Assembly (NCBI GenBank): GCA_947499955.1 | Contig: CANMQI010000003.1 | Coordinates: forward strand, 310,001 to 374,000 | Source: an uncultured Granulosicoccus sp. | GTDB taxonomy: Bacteria > Pseudomonadota > Gammaproteobacteria > Granulosicoccales > Granulosicoccaceae | Length of the DNA stretch: 64,000 nt | Direction of reading: 5' to 3' | Shown here: one piece after another, positions 33,920-43,024 of the stretch | Layout: every line of letters begins with the position of its first letter | How positions within the stretch are numbered: the first letter of the stretch is position 1 | Position numbers and translations under genes: made by a program | Notes under the pieces: generated by a model | Databases searched by the model: none | What the model saw: only the letters and a program-made list of their open reading frames with translations | Told to the model about the DNA's origin: nothing

Positions 33920-34873
33920 TTACTTCGCGCCCCAGATAGTGTCCTTGTTGGCCTCGATATCATCGGTGGTGTAGAAGTTTCCGGTGATGACGTTCACCCG
34001 CTCGACACTCTCGCCATTCATCAGGCGCGTTGCCAGATCGACGGCTGTCTGGCCCGTGGCTTCCAGATCCATGACGACGATACCGTCAGCTGTGCCCTTC
34101 AGTACCGCCTGGTAGCCGTCATTGGAACCATTGACACCGGTCACGACCACATGGCCTTCCTCACCCACTGTCTTCAATTTTTCCAGATCGCTCAGAACCG
34201 TCTCCACTGCCGGTATGTGCGTATCGGTCGCAGCATAGACAGCATGCACCACGGGGTTTGCCTGAAAGGCATTCTGCGTTCCGGAGAGCGCGCGCGCCGA
34301 ATCCCAGTCAGTCGGAACCTCCACCAGCTTGACGTTGTCCAGCCCGGCGAGCTCTTCCCGAAAGCCCTTGCTGCGATCAATGCCGTTCTGATCATTCAAG
34401 GCACCGATCAGTTCGACCACCACCTTCTCTCCAGTCACCTCTTTCAGCTGCGCAGCCGTGTAGGCACCAGCTTCACGACCGTCTGACAGTGAATCAGGCC
34501 CCACAAAGGCGGCAACCACCCGGCTGTCAGGCAAGTCACGGTCATAGGCCACCACCGGAATGCCTGCGCGTTGCGCCGCCATCAGCGCACGTTCGATCGT
34601 GTTCTGATCGACGGCGCAAACCAGAATGGCATCAACACCCTGTGTGATCAGAGACTGAATCTGCTGATTCTGTGTCTGCGCATCGCCATCGGCAACCACC
34701 TCCACCAGGTCGTAACCGCGTTTTTCGGCCTCGGCCTTGATCGCATTGTTGACACCGACGCGACTTTCGAACAACTGATCTACCGACAGACCCAGCGTGA
34801 CCTTGTCCTGAGCCTGGGCCAGGGATGCAGCACTCATGGCCAGTGCAAAGAGCAAGGATATGAAGACTTTCAT
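33920..34873 (-). CDS. Ribose-type ABC importer substrate-binding protein
   Basis: This 317-residue periplasmic protein has a clear signal peptide (MKVFISLLFALAMSAASLAQAQ), then DKVTLGLSVDQLFESRVGVNNAIKAEAEKRGYDLVEVVADGDAQTQNQQIQSLITQGVDAILVCAVD, the RbsB/XylF pattern. The hinge and ligand segments PVVAYDRDLPDS and VYAATDTHIPAV fit. It is the first gene of the importer operon. Xylose/arabinose- or polyol-like ligands are possible; the sequence does not decide. Confidence 0.92.
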   Translation of the reverse strand: MKVFISLLFALAMSAASLAQAQDKVTLGLSVDQLFESRVGVNNAIKAEAEKRGYDLVEVVADGDAQTQNQQIQSLITQGVDAILVCAVDQNTIERALMAAQRAGIPVVAYDRDLPDSRVVAAFVGPDSLSDGREAGAYTAAQLKEVTGEKVVVELIGALNDQNGIDRSKGFREELAGLDNVKLVEVPTDWDSARALSGTQNAFQANPVVHAVYAATDTHIPAVETVLSDLEKLKTVGEEGHVVVTGVNGSNDGYQAVLKGTADGIVVMDLEATGQTAVDLATRLMNGESVERVNVITGNFYTTDDIEANKDTIWGAK

Positions 34874-35019
34874 GGTGAGATATTCCTCTGTTGTTGTTGG
34901 TCCTTCACGACACAGTCACCGACATCGCGGCGACCAGCCGCTGGATTCCATACCACACGCTCCCCGAATGCTTGTATCTGGCAGTCTTTGCCAGAAGCGT
35001 GGCATGGCGTAAGATCATT

Positions 35020-35035
35020 TTTTGTTATACCAAAC
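35020..35035 (-). promoter_or_regulatory. FadR/GntR-type operator box, copy 1
   Basis: TTTTGTTATACCAAAC occurs here and again at 35183-35198. On the minus strand it contains TGGTATAACAA, which fits the TNGTNNNACNA consensus of FadR-subfamily GntR regulators, and its core is a near-palindrome (TTG.TATA.CAA). Confidence 0.6.
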
Positions 35036-35182
35036 CAGTTCGAAACATGAGAGCGATCTACCGATGCCAAACAGATAATTCACGTCCACACCGCCAATGA
35101 TGATCAAGTTAGCTGTTCATAGCCGTATACAGACGTTTACGCACTGAACCATACCGTCTGAACAACACCCATCGAACTGGTG

Positions 35183-35198
35183 TTTTGTTATACCAAAC
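35183..35198 (-). promoter_or_regulatory. FadR/GntR-type operator box, copy 2
   Basis: This is an exact 16-bp copy of the box at 35020-35035, 163 bp away and in the same orientation. Two copies suggest cooperative binding or looping. The nearest candidate regulator is the GntR/FCD protein at 29547-30326, at the other end of the importer operon. Confidence 0.6.
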
Positions 35199-35392
35199 TA
35201 TTTCCGCTGATGAAAGTCATTTTTACAGTTGAAGTGTGTCCGGACGCCCGAACAAGGCGAAGACGCCAGCACGCAACGGCTTCCTTGCATAAACTGCACT
35301 GTATTACTTGTCTGTGACTTGCTAAAGTACCCGGTGGTCGTACCGGCACCGCGGTACTGCATCCACCCCTCAAGGGCTATCAGCAGCAAGCC

Positions 35393-37084
35393 ATGCACAA
35401 GGAAGCCGACTCGAAACAGGCCACAGAGTCCATCAGTAAACCCGCAGACAAACCCTCAGCGCTGGCACCATTCGGCAATCCGGTATTCCGTTCGTTGTGG
35501 ATGGCAACCCTGATCTCCAACCTGGGAGGTCTGGTGCAGGCGGTCGCTGCCGGCTGGACCATGACGACCCTGACGGACTCGGAGCACATGGTGGCGCTGG
35601 TCACCGCATCGACGACACTGCCCATCATGGCACTGTCTCTGCTGGCCGGAGTGCTGGCAGACAACTACGACAGACGTCGCATCATGATGGTGGCACAGAC
35701 ACTGATGCTGGTCGTGTCGGTTGGCCTGACACTGGCAACCTTCTTCAGTGTGCTGACCCCCTGGTCACTACTGGTATTCACTTTCCTCATCGGCTGTGGC
35801 ACCGCACTCAACAATCCATCCTGGCAAGCCTCGGTGGGAGACATCGTCCCGCGCGAACAGGTACCGGCGGCGGTCATGGCCAATGGCATGTCCTTCAACC
35901 TCATGCGCAGTGTCGGCCCGGCACTGGGTGGACTGATCATAGTCGCCGCAGGCGCAACGGCTGCCTTCAGTCTGAACGCCGTCAGCTACCTGGCGATGAT
36001 ATTGGCACTGGCTCTGTGGACACGCCCCCCCATCGAACGGGCGTTGCCACGCGAGCGATTCGGGCAGGCCGCTGCCGCCGGCATTCGCTACGTCGGCCTC
36101 TCCCCCAACCTGCTTCGCATCATTCTGCGCGGCTTCCTGTTCGGGGTGACCGGGGTGTCGGTACTGGCATTGCTGCCATTGGTGGCCAGGGACATGCTGG
36201 AGGGCAGCGCTTCAACCTACGGTTTTCTGCTGGGTCTGTTCGGGCTGGGCGCTGTCGGCGGGGCTCTCAACAATGCAAGGATACGTGCCGCCTTCAATAA
36301 CGAGACCATCGTACGCACGACCTTTGCAGGCATGGCACTGGGCGTTCTGCTTTTGTCGATTGCACCGAATCTGCCACTGGCGGCACTGGCACTCTTGATC
36401 TGTGGCGCCTGCTGGGTCACGACCAACGCGCTGCTGAACGTCTCTCTGCAGCTCTCCACACCTCGCTGGGTCGTGGGCCGTGCCCTGTCTTTCTACATGA
36501 CGGGTAATGCCGGAGGCATGGCGGCTGGCAGCTGGATCTGGGGCCTGATAGCCGAACAACACGGATTGCAGAACGCTTTGTTGATCTCCGCAGGCACACT
36601 GATACTGGGTAGCGTCATCGGGTATCGATTGCCCTTGCCGGAATTCGATCGCCTGAACCTGGATCCTCTGAACAAGTTCATCGAGCCGACACTGGCCGTC
36701 CAGCTGACCCAGCGTACCGGCCCCATCATGGTGACGGTCGACTTCGATATAGCCGAGGAGGATATCCCCGCATTTCTGGATGCCATGTCGGCACGTCGAC
36801 GTGTCAGGCTTCGCGATGGCGCTCGACGCTGGTCACTGCTGCGCGACCTGGAAACACCCAATATCTGGACTGAAAAGTATTACGTCGCAACCTGGGTGGA
36901 GTACATCCGTCACAACCAGCGTCGCACAGTGTCCGATTCTGGCGTATCCGAGCAGTTGCATGCCCTGCATCAGGGTTCCGAGCCACCGAAGGTACGGCGC
37001 ATGATAGAACGCCAGACGCTGCCCAAACCCGTGGAGTCACCCGCCAAGGGCTTCGAGGAGCCTCGCTATCAGGCGCCTCACTGA
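35393..37084 (+). CDS. MFS exporter (MFS_3 type) with C-terminal soluble domain
   Basis: This 563-residue major facilitator protein has about 12 helices; PWSLLVFTFLIGCGTALNNPSWQASVGDIVPREQVPAAVMANGMSFNLMRSVGPALGG is typical of the enterobactin-exporter-like MFS_3 group. A soluble C-terminal domain of about 130 residues follows (GPIMVTVDFDIAEEDIPAFLDAMSARRRVRLRDGARRW), resembling the dimeric alpha/beta-barrel tail found on part of this family. It is monocistronic, divergent from the importer, and ends at a large hairpin. The exported substrate is unknown. Confidence 0.87.
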   Translation: MHKEADSKQATESISKPADKPSALAPFGNPVFRSLWMATLISNLGGLVQAVAAGWTMTTLTDSEHMVALVTASTTLPIMALSLLAGVLADNYDRRRIMMVAQTLMLVVSVGLTLATFFSVLTPWSLLVFTFLIGCGTALNNPSWQASVGDIVPREQVPAAVMANGMSFNLMRSVGPALGGLIIVAAGATAAFSLNAVSYLAMILALALWTRPPIERALPRERFGQAAAAGIRYVGLSPNLLRIILRGFLFGVTGVSVLALLPLVARDMLEGSASTYGFLLGLFGLGAVGGALNNARIRAAFNNETIVRTTFAGMALGVLLLSIAPNLPLAALALLICGACWVTTNALLNVSLQLSTPRWVVGRALSFYMTGNAGGMAAGSWIWGLIAEQHGLQNALLISAGTLILGSVIGYRLPLPEFDRLNLDPLNKFIEPTLAVQLTQRTGPIMVTVDFDIAEEDIPAFLDAMSARRRVRLRDGARRWSLLRDLETPNIWTEKYYVATWVEYIRHNQRRTVSDSGVSEQLHALHQGSEPPKVRRMIERQTLPKPVESPAKGFEEPRYQAPH

Positions 37085-37089
37085 ACGCG

Positions 37090-37132
37090 CGACCGTTGCA
37101 CGAGGGCCTGAATGGCAGCCGTGCAACGGTCG
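37090..37132. terminator. Strong hairpin between convergent genes
   Basis: Perfect 13-bp arms CGACCGTTGCACG (37090-37102) and CGTGCAACGGTCG (37120-37132) flank a 17-nt loop. It lies between the MFS stop and the pta stop. No T run is present on either side, but the stem is long enough to act as a bidirectional 3' end. Confidence 0.6.
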
Positions 37133-37157
37133 TGCGAATCAACGGTAGAAACGACTA

Positions 37158-38159
37158 TCAGCCTGCCAGTGCCTGCACGCTGGTCACGGCCATCAGCTTG
37201 TAGACATCCGCGGCCGAACAGCCGCGAGACAGATCATTGGCTGGTTTCGCCAGACCTTGCAGTATGGGTCCGATGGCATCGGCGCCCCCGATTCGCTGCG
37301 CGATCTTGTAACCGATATTGCCAGCTTCCAGGCTGGGAAATACCATGACATTGGCAGAACCGGCCAAGGGGGAATCCGGCGCCTTGCTGGCAGCAACCTG
37401 CGGTACGAAGGCAGCATCGAACTGCAGCTCCCCATCGACCATCAGATCTGGCGCCAACTCACGCACCCGAGCCGTGGCATTGGCCACCTCGTTGACCCGA
37501 GGATGCCGGGCACTGCCTGCTGTCGAAAACGATAACATGGCAATCCGGGCCTCTTCCCCGGTGAGTGCCTTGCAGGAGCGAGCCGACGACACGGCAATCT
37601 GTGCCAGCTCTTCAGCCGAGGGTTGAACCAGCAAGGCACAGTCGGCAAACAGCAAGGTACGCGGCGCCCCGTGATGTGCCTTCTCCAGCAACATCAGGAA
37701 GAAGCTGGATACCGTACTCACACCATCGGCCTTGCCGATGATCTGCAAGGCTGCCCGCACCGTGTCACCGGTGGTATGCACCGCACCACCGATGGTGGCA
37801 TCGGCATCCGACTGACGAACCATCATGGCGGCATACACCAGCGGATTGGTACGCATGTCATTGTCTGCGGTCGCGGCATCCATGCCCTTGTGAGCTCTCA
37901 ACTCATGATAGGCCTGCGCATAGTCGGCAGTCCTGTCCGAGCTTGACGGATCGATGATCTGAATCTGATCCGCTGACCCACCGAAGGACTTCAACAACAC
38001 CTCGACCCGAGCCGCATCACCCAACAGCACAGGTACAGCAATGTCATCGGCAAGGGCTCGTACCGCACCTTCGACAATTCGCGGGTCTTCACCTTCCGAA
38101 AGCACGATACGTTGCCCGCTACCGCGAGCCTGATCAATCAGTGATTCAATGATGCTCAT
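37158..38159 (-). CDS. pta: Phosphate acetyltransferase Pta
   Basis: This 333-residue enzyme converts acetyl phosphate plus CoA to acetyl-CoA. It is the short Pta form without the N-terminal regulatory domain; visible segments are [58 protein letters not shown] and the C-terminal [44 protein letters not shown]. In this operon it takes the acetyl phosphate released by Xsc into central metabolism. Its ATG overlaps the stop of the exporter gene (ATGA). Confidence 0.94.
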   Translation of the reverse strand: MSIIESLIDQARGSGQRIVLSEGEDPRIVEGAVRALADDIAVPVLLGDAARVEVLLKSFGGSADQIQIIDPSSSDRTADYAQAYHELRAHKGMDAATADNDMRTNPLVYAAMMVRQSDADATIGGAVHTTGDTVRAALQIIGKADGVSTVSSFFLMLLEKAHHGAPRTLLFADCALLVQPSAEELAQIAVSSARSCKALTGEEARIAMLSFSTAGSARHPRVNEVANATARVRELAPDLMVDGELQFDAAFVPQVAASKAPDSPLAGSANVMVFPSLEAGNIGYKIAQRIGGADAIGPILQGLAKPANDLSRGCSAADVYKLMAVTSVQALAG

Positions 38160-39193
38160 TGCAGATAAGACAGTCCAACCAGGATGAATATACCGAGAAA
38201 GATGGTCTCGGCGACGATAAGCAGAATGGCCTGACCACCCACATTGAAGATGGTCTTCAGCGACGATTTCATGCCCACGGCCGCAATCGCGATCAGCAGA
38301 GCCCAGCGAGACACTTCTCCCAGAAAGTGGGAAACCGCAGCGGGAATCAGACCAATCGAGTTCAAGGCAGCAAAGATCAGAAATGCCACAACGAAAGAAG
38401 GAATCAGTGGTGGCTTGGCTGCCGGCTTGTCCGGATCCTCACCCTCACTTTCCATGTCACGAAACAACAGGGCCATGATCAGGACCACAGGTGCCAGCAT
38501 GCTGACCCTGATCAGCTTCACCAGAGTTGCAGTTTCACCAGCCGAATCGGACACCGAGAATCCGGCACCGACTACCTGAGCCACATCGTGGATGGTTCCA
38601 CCGAGAAACACACCGATAGCTCGATCATCCAGACCGAAGGCCTGCGCCACGATGGGATAGGCAATCATCGCAATGGTACTGAGTACCGTCACACCCAGCA
38701 CCGTGAACAGCAGATTACGTTCCGAATGTTCGTTCTTTGGCAGAACCGCAGCAATGGCCATGGCAGCCGATGCACCACAGATGGCGACCGAACCTCCTGT
38801 CAACAAGGCAAAACGCCAACCTCGACCCAACACCCGGGCGCCCAACAAGGCAAAGGCAATGGTTGCCACCACACCGAGTATGACCAGAAGAATCAACTCC
38901 CAGCCCAGACCAATCAGCAGTTCAACACTGATGCGCGCACCCAACAAGGCTACGCCCATGCGCAACACGGTGCGAGCCGTGAAACCGATACCTGCCACGC
39001 AGCCTCCTTCCTCCGACAGGAAGTTGAAGGCAATGCCCAGCAACAAGGCCATCAACATGGCAGGCGCACCATAGTGCTCAGACATGAACTGAGCACAGAT
39101 GCCGATGACGGCTGATACGGCAATGCCCCGTATCAGCCCATCAAGTGGACCGAACTGCTGTTCGGCCCACACCTTTGGTGAAAAAGTGCTCAA
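38156..39193 (-). CDS. tauZ: YeiH/TauZ-family putative sulfite or sulfate exporter
   Basis: This 345-residue membrane protein of the YeiH (UPF0324) family has about ten helices. It contains [61 protein letters not shown] and [16 protein letters not shown], all typical. Homologues in taurine clusters (TauZ) are thought to export sulfite or sulfate. The start is a TTG 2 bp after the xsc stop, and its end overlaps the pta ATG. Export of the sulfite produced by Xsc is the likely role (inference from context). Confidence 0.85.
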   Translation of the reverse strand: MSTFSPKVWAEQQFGPLDGLIRGIAVSAVIGICAQFMSEHYGAPAMLMALLLGIAFNFLSEEGGCVAGIGFTARTVLRMGVALLGARISVELLIGLGWELILLVILGVVATIAFALLGARVLGRGWRFALLTGGSVAICGASAAMAIAAVLPKNEHSERNLLFTVLGVTVLSTIAMIAYPIVAQAFGLDDRAIGVFLGGTIHDVAQVVGAGFSVSDSAGETATLVKLIRVSMLAPVVLIMALLFRDMESEGEDPDKPAAKPPLIPSFVVAFLIFAALNSIGLIPAAVSHFLGEVSRWALLIAIAAVGMKSSLKTIFNVGGQAILLIVAETIFLGIFILVGLSYLQ

Positions 39194-39195
39194 TG

Positions 39196-40974
39196 TCAGC
39201 TCGGTTGCTGAACTTGCATGTCAGCCGCATCGATACCGGCAACAGACACAGGCTTCTTCATCGCATCACGACGGAAGGGCTCGCCCAGTTCCTGGTTCAG
39301 TACCACTTCGATGAAGGTCGTGACTCCATCCTCCATCTGCTCCTTGACCGCTGTTTGCAGTGTTTCTGTCAGAGACTCGGTGGTGAAAACCTGCACGCCC
39401 TTCAGACCACAGGCCTCGGCAATCTTTGCGTAGTTGACCTGCAGATCCAGCTCGGTACCCACGAAGTTGTCTTCGAACCACAGCGTCGTATTGCGCTTCT
39501 CAGCGCCCCACTGGTAGTTACGGAAGATCACCATGGTGATTGCTGGCCAGTCGTTACGACCACAGGCGGTCATCTCGTTCATGGAGATGCCGAAGGCACC
39601 GTCGCCTGCAAAGCCGATGACCGGTACATCAGGACAACCGATCTTGGCACCCAGAATGGCCGGAAAACCATAGCCACAAGGTCCGAACAGACCTGGTGAC
39701 AGGTACTTGCGGCCCTGTTCGAAGGTCGGATAGGCATTACCGATAGCGCAGTTGTTACCGATATCGCTGGAGATGATGGCATCTTCAGGCATGGCATCAC
39801 GGATGGCCAACCAGGCATTTCGGGGTGACATGCGCTCAGGATCACGGCTACGGGCACGCTCGTTCCAGTCGGTACCCGGATCATCATCTTCATGCTCCAT
39901 GGACACCAGTTCCTGGGCCCAGCGCTTCTTGGTCTGGTCGACCAGTGAACGACGCTCGTCGCGATTGTTGTCGCCTGCGCCTGCGGAGAGCTGGCTCAGC
40001 AGTTGCTCGGCAACTCGCTTGGCATCGCCCTGGATGGCCACCGTGACCGGCTTGGTCAGTCCGATACGATCGGCATTGATGTCGACCTGAATCAGCTTGG
40101 CATCCTTTGGCCAGTAGTCGATACCGTAGCCAGGCAAGGTGGAGAACGGGTTCAGACGCGTACCCAGTGCCAGAACGACGTCAGCCTTGGAGATGATTTC
40201 CATGGCGGCCTTCGAGCCGTTGTAACCCAGAGGGCCCATGGACAGAGGGTGACTGCCGGGGAAGGCATCGTTGTGCTGGTAGTTGCAGCAAACCGGTGAG
40301 TCGAGCTTTTCTGCCAGTCTGGCCGAGGCATCGATGCCGCCTGCCAGCACAACTCCGGCACCGTTCAGAATGACCGGGAACTTGGCATCGGACAGCAGCT
40401 TGGCCGCGTCGGCAATGGCGCTCTCGCCACCGCGTGGACGTTCGATGCGAACCACCTGGGGCAGTTCTATGTCGATGACCTGAGTCCAGTAGTCACGTGG
40501 AATGTTGATCTGCGCAGGTCCGGCCAGGCGATGCGCTTGCTGGATAACGCGATTCAGCACTTCTGCGATACGTGACGGATCACGCACCTCTTCCTGATAG
40601 GCCACCATGTCTTCGAACAGAGCCATCTGCTCGATTTCCTGGAATCCACCCTGACCGATGGTCTTGTTGGCCGCCTGCGGCGTGACCAGCAACATGGGGG
40701 TGTGGTTCCAGTAAGCCGTTTTTACCGGTGTCACGAAGTTGGTGATACCCGGGCCATTCTGTGCGATGGCCATGGACATCTTGCCAGTGGCTCGTGTGTA
40801 GCCATCAGCGCTCATGCCGGCATTGCATTCATGGGCGCAATCCCAGAACTTGATGCCCGCAGCGGGAAACAAGTCCGAGATGGGCATCATGGCAGAACCG
40901 ATGATGCCGAATGCATGTTCGATACCATGGCGTTGCAAGACCTTTACGAACGCTTCTTCAGTTGTCATCTTCAT
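39196..40974 (-). CDS. xsc: Sulfoacetaldehyde acetyltransferase Xsc
   Basis: This 592-residue thiamine-diphosphate enzyme converts sulfoacetaldehyde and phosphate to acetyl phosphate and sulfite. The pyrimidine-domain Glu is in WDCAHECNAGMSADGYTRATGK; the ThDP/Mg motif is GDGAFGISMNEMTACGRNDWPAITMVIFRN. The N-terminal MTTEEAFVKVLQRHGIEHAFGIIGSAMMPISDLFPAAGIKFWD is diagnostic for Xsc rather than acetolactate synthase. The TauZ-like exporter and Pta that follow support this strongly. It is the central enzyme of C2-sulfonate dissimilation. Confidence 0.96.
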   Translation of the reverse strand: MKMTTEEAFVKVLQRHGIEHAFGIIGSAMMPISDLFPAAGIKFWDCAHECNAGMSADGYTRATGKMSMAIAQNGPGITNFVTPVKTAYWNHTPMLLVTPQAANKTIGQGGFQEIEQMALFEDMVAYQEEVRDPSRIAEVLNRVIQQAHRLAGPAQINIPRDYWTQVIDIELPQVVRIERPRGGESAIADAAKLLSDAKFPVILNGAGVVLAGGIDASARLAEKLDSPVCCNYQHNDAFPGSHPLSMGPLGYNGSKAAMEIISKADVVLALGTRLNPFSTLPGYGIDYWPKDAKLIQVDINADRIGLTKPVTVAIQGDAKRVAEQLLSQLSAGAGDNNRDERRSLVDQTKKRWAQELVSMEHEDDDPGTDWNERARSRDPERMSPRNAWLAIRDAMPEDAIISSDIGNNCAIGNAYPTFEQGRKYLSPGLFGPCGYGFPAILGAKIGCPDVPVIGFAGDGAFGISMNEMTACGRNDWPAITMVIFRNYQWGAEKRNTTLWFEDNFVGTELDLQVNYAKIAEACGLKGVQVFTTESLTETLQTAVKEQMEDGVTTFIEVVLNQELGEPFRRDAMKKPVSVAGIDAADMQVQQPS

Positions 40975-41085
40975 GGGGAGTACCTCAACGTGTTTCAGTG
41001 TGGGGAGAATTCAGGGTGAAGCCGCGAGAGCTCCAGGAATCGGTGGCCAATCCCTTGGCCGGAGTCGAATCGATAACTGCCTCGC

Positions 41086-42372
41086 CTAGCCGATCTCCGG
41101 CACCATGGCCAGTGAAAGCCAGGGGATGAATGCAATCAGCAGCCAGGCAATCAGCAAGCCGGCCATGTACATCAAGGCAAAAGGCACGATCTTCGAATAG
41201 GGAATGCCGGTGGTACCACTGGCGACAAACAGATTCAGACCAAATGGCGGTGTAATGAATCCAATGGCCGCACCTACCAGAAAAATGACGCTGAAATGGA
41301 CCGGATCGACACCATGGGCCATGGCAATGGGCGCCAGGATGGGTGCAAAGATGACAGTCACAGGCAGACTTTCCAGAATGCATCCGGCCGCCATGACGAT
41401 GGCCATGCACACCAGCAAGACAATCACTTCGCTGTCACCGAACCAGGCGACGAAATTGGCTACCGCCTCGGCAGCTCCGAGCAGTCCGAATACTTGCTGC
41501 ATGACAACCGATATCGCGATCATCGGAGCCAGCATGCCGGTCAGCTGACCAGAGCGCAGCAGGATGTCAGGCAGTTCCTTGAACTTGATTTCACGAGTCA
41601 GAATCAGACCTGCCACCAGACAGAATCCCACGGTTATCGCTGCAGCTTCTGTCGGTGAGAACAGTCCGGAATAGATACCGTAGATGACGATGAAGATGGC
41701 GAAGAAACCCAGATAGGCTCGACGGGCCGTATGGGTGATTCGTGATGCACTCAAGCCCGTGACAGTACCCCAGCCATTCTTCCTTGCCAGGAACCAGCAC
41801 ACCGATTGCATCGCCAGCACCATGAGGAAACCAGGCAGAATACCGGCAACGAACAAGTCCGAAATGGACAGATTCATCAGGAAGCCGTAGACGATGAAGA
41901 TGATCGACGGCGGAATGATGATACCCACAGTACCGCCAGCTGCCGCCGTGGCTGCCGCAAAGCGGCTGTCGTAGCCATCTTCTACCAGCACCGGATGCAT
42001 GATGCCGCCGATGGTTGCTGTCGTTGCGGAATTCGACCCCGAGATGGCAGCGAACAGGCCGCAAGAGCCGATAGTGGCCAGTCCCAGTCCTCCTCGCATC
42101 CAGCTGAGACAGGCATGAGCAAAATCAGCCAGACGCCTGGCTATCCCCGCAGCGGCGATCAGGTCCCCCGTCAGTATGAACAGAGGCAGGGACAGGAGCC
42201 CGAAGAAGTTCAGACCTTCGAAAAGCGTGACGCCCACGTTGGCCAATGTGAAATCAATGGCAATGGAGACGCCCACCACCCAGTAGCCGATGACCAGAAA
42301 AATGGGCACGCCGATAAGAAACAGCAACACGACACCGGCAGAAATGAGCCCGATAATAGTACCTTGGTCCAT
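41086..42372 (-). CDS. TRAP transporter large permease (DctM), sulfonate cluster
   Basis: This 428-residue protein has about 12 helices. DctM hallmarks are NFFGLLSLPLFILTGDLIAAAGIARRL, GGLGLATIGSCGLFAAISGSNSATTATIGGIMHPVLVEDGYD and GIIIPPSIIFIVYGFLMNLSISDLFVAGILPG. I chose ATG 42372 (MDQGTIIGLISAGVV); further upstream the frame only overlaps the small subunit gene. In other bacteria TRAP systems in such clusters import isethionate (IseKLM) or taurine (TauKLM); the GMC dehydrogenase here favours isethionate. Confidence 0.93.
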   Translation of the reverse strand: MDQGTIIGLISAGVVLLFLIGVPIFLVIGYWVVGVSIAIDFTLANVGVTLFEGLNFFGLLSLPLFILTGDLIAAAGIARRLADFAHACLSWMRGGLGLATIGSCGLFAAISGSNSATTATIGGIMHPVLVEDGYDSRFAAATAAAGGTVGIIIPPSIIFIVYGFLMNLSISDLFVAGILPGFLMVLAMQSVCWFLARKNGWGTVTGLSASRITHTARRAYLGFFAIFIVIYGIYSGLFSPTEAAAITVGFCLVAGLILTREIKFKELPDILLRSGQLTGMLAPMIAISVVMQQVFGLLGAAEAVANFVAWFGDSEVIVLLVCMAIVMAAGCILESLPVTVIFAPILAPIAMAHGVDPVHFSVIFLVGAAIGFITPPFGLNLFVASGTTGIPYSKIVPFALMYMAGLLIAWLLIAFIPWLSLAMVPEIG

Positions 42373-42383
42373 GAGTGCTGCCC

Positions 42384-42917
42384 CTAGTCCTGTCCAACAG
42401 ATTGAATATCGACAATGAACGGTTCCTTGTTGCGGTACCGTTTGGTGTCCTCCCACAAATTCTGTGCTGCACGAATCAACAACAGACACCAGGCAAATGG
42501 CGTCGCCATGTAGAACCACCACTGCATCATGTCGTCAGTACCCAGGACGGTAGCCCAGTTCATCTTGGTGAGCATGGTCTGCTCCCAGGTGAAGTAGATG
42601 ACAATGATGCCGAAGCCCCACCAGAGAATGCAGTCGAGCCACATGCACGCATATTGGAGCTTGTAACTGAGACGCGTGCGAATGTCATTGAAAACCAGAT
42701 GACTGCGCTTCCGTACATTGTGCGAGCAACCTATCCAGGTCACCCAAAGAAAGAGGTAGATCGGTATGGAGGTACTCCATGGAATCTGTGTCTGGAAGAC
42801 GAAACGTTCGAATACGGCGTAGACGATGATGAGCGCCATGATCGTGTATGCGAAGAGGATGAGCATCCGCTCGATATTTCTATCCAGCCAACGCGGTATA
42901 AACAACAAGGCATTCAT
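42384..42917 (-). CDS. TRAP transporter small permease (DctQ), sulfonate cluster
   Basis: This 177-residue protein has four helices in the DctQ arrangement (MLILFAYTIMALIIVYAVFERFVFQTQIPWSTSIPIYLFLWVTWIGCSHNVRKRSHLVFNDI). The RKRSH segment after helix two is typical. It ends 11 bp before the large permease start and begins about 108 bp after the binding-protein gene, a gap that contains a hairpin. Confidence 0.9.
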   Translation of the reverse strand: MNALLFIPRWLDRNIERMLILFAYTIMALIIVYAVFERFVFQTQIPWSTSIPIYLFLWVTWIGCSHNVRKRSHLVFNDIRTRLSYKLQYACMWLDCILWWGFGIIVIYFTWEQTMLTKMNWATVLGTDDMMQWWFYMATPFAWCLLLIRAAQNLWEDTKRYRNKEPFIVDIQSVGQD

Positions 42918-42950
42918 TCAATATCCCTCGGAAAGACCAATGGTTGGACC

Positions 42951-42976
42951 GTCGGACAGCTTCCCTGCCGTCCGAC
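42951..42976 (-). other. Stem-loop between TRAP binding-protein and permease genes
   Basis: GTCGGAC (42951-42957) pairs with GTCCGAC (42970-42976) with a 12-nt loop, in the 107-bp gap after the binding-protein gene. There is no T run. It has the same position as in the other importer operons of the window. Confidence 0.6.
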
Positions 42977-43024
42977 GTCGTGTCAGGAATTCGTATCAGA
43001 ACTGCAAGTCAGGAACAGGCAGCC

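Larger units (their letters stand above)
34874..35392. promoter_or_regulatory. 519-bp divergent control region
   Basis: This gap between the importer operon (minus) and the MFS gene (plus) contains no credible gene. It is AT-richer than its surroundings and holds two identical 16-bp operator-like boxes listed separately. On the minus strand each box contains TGGTATAAC, an extended -10-like element, so the regulator could directly block promoter recognition. Good -35 boxes are not evident. Confidence 0.55.

Noticed and set aside
39196-40974. Acetolactate synthase large subunit
   Set aside because: ThDP fold is shared, but the N-terminal sequence is diagnostic for Xsc and the neighbours are TauZ-like, Pta and a TRAP importer, with no small regulatory subunit.
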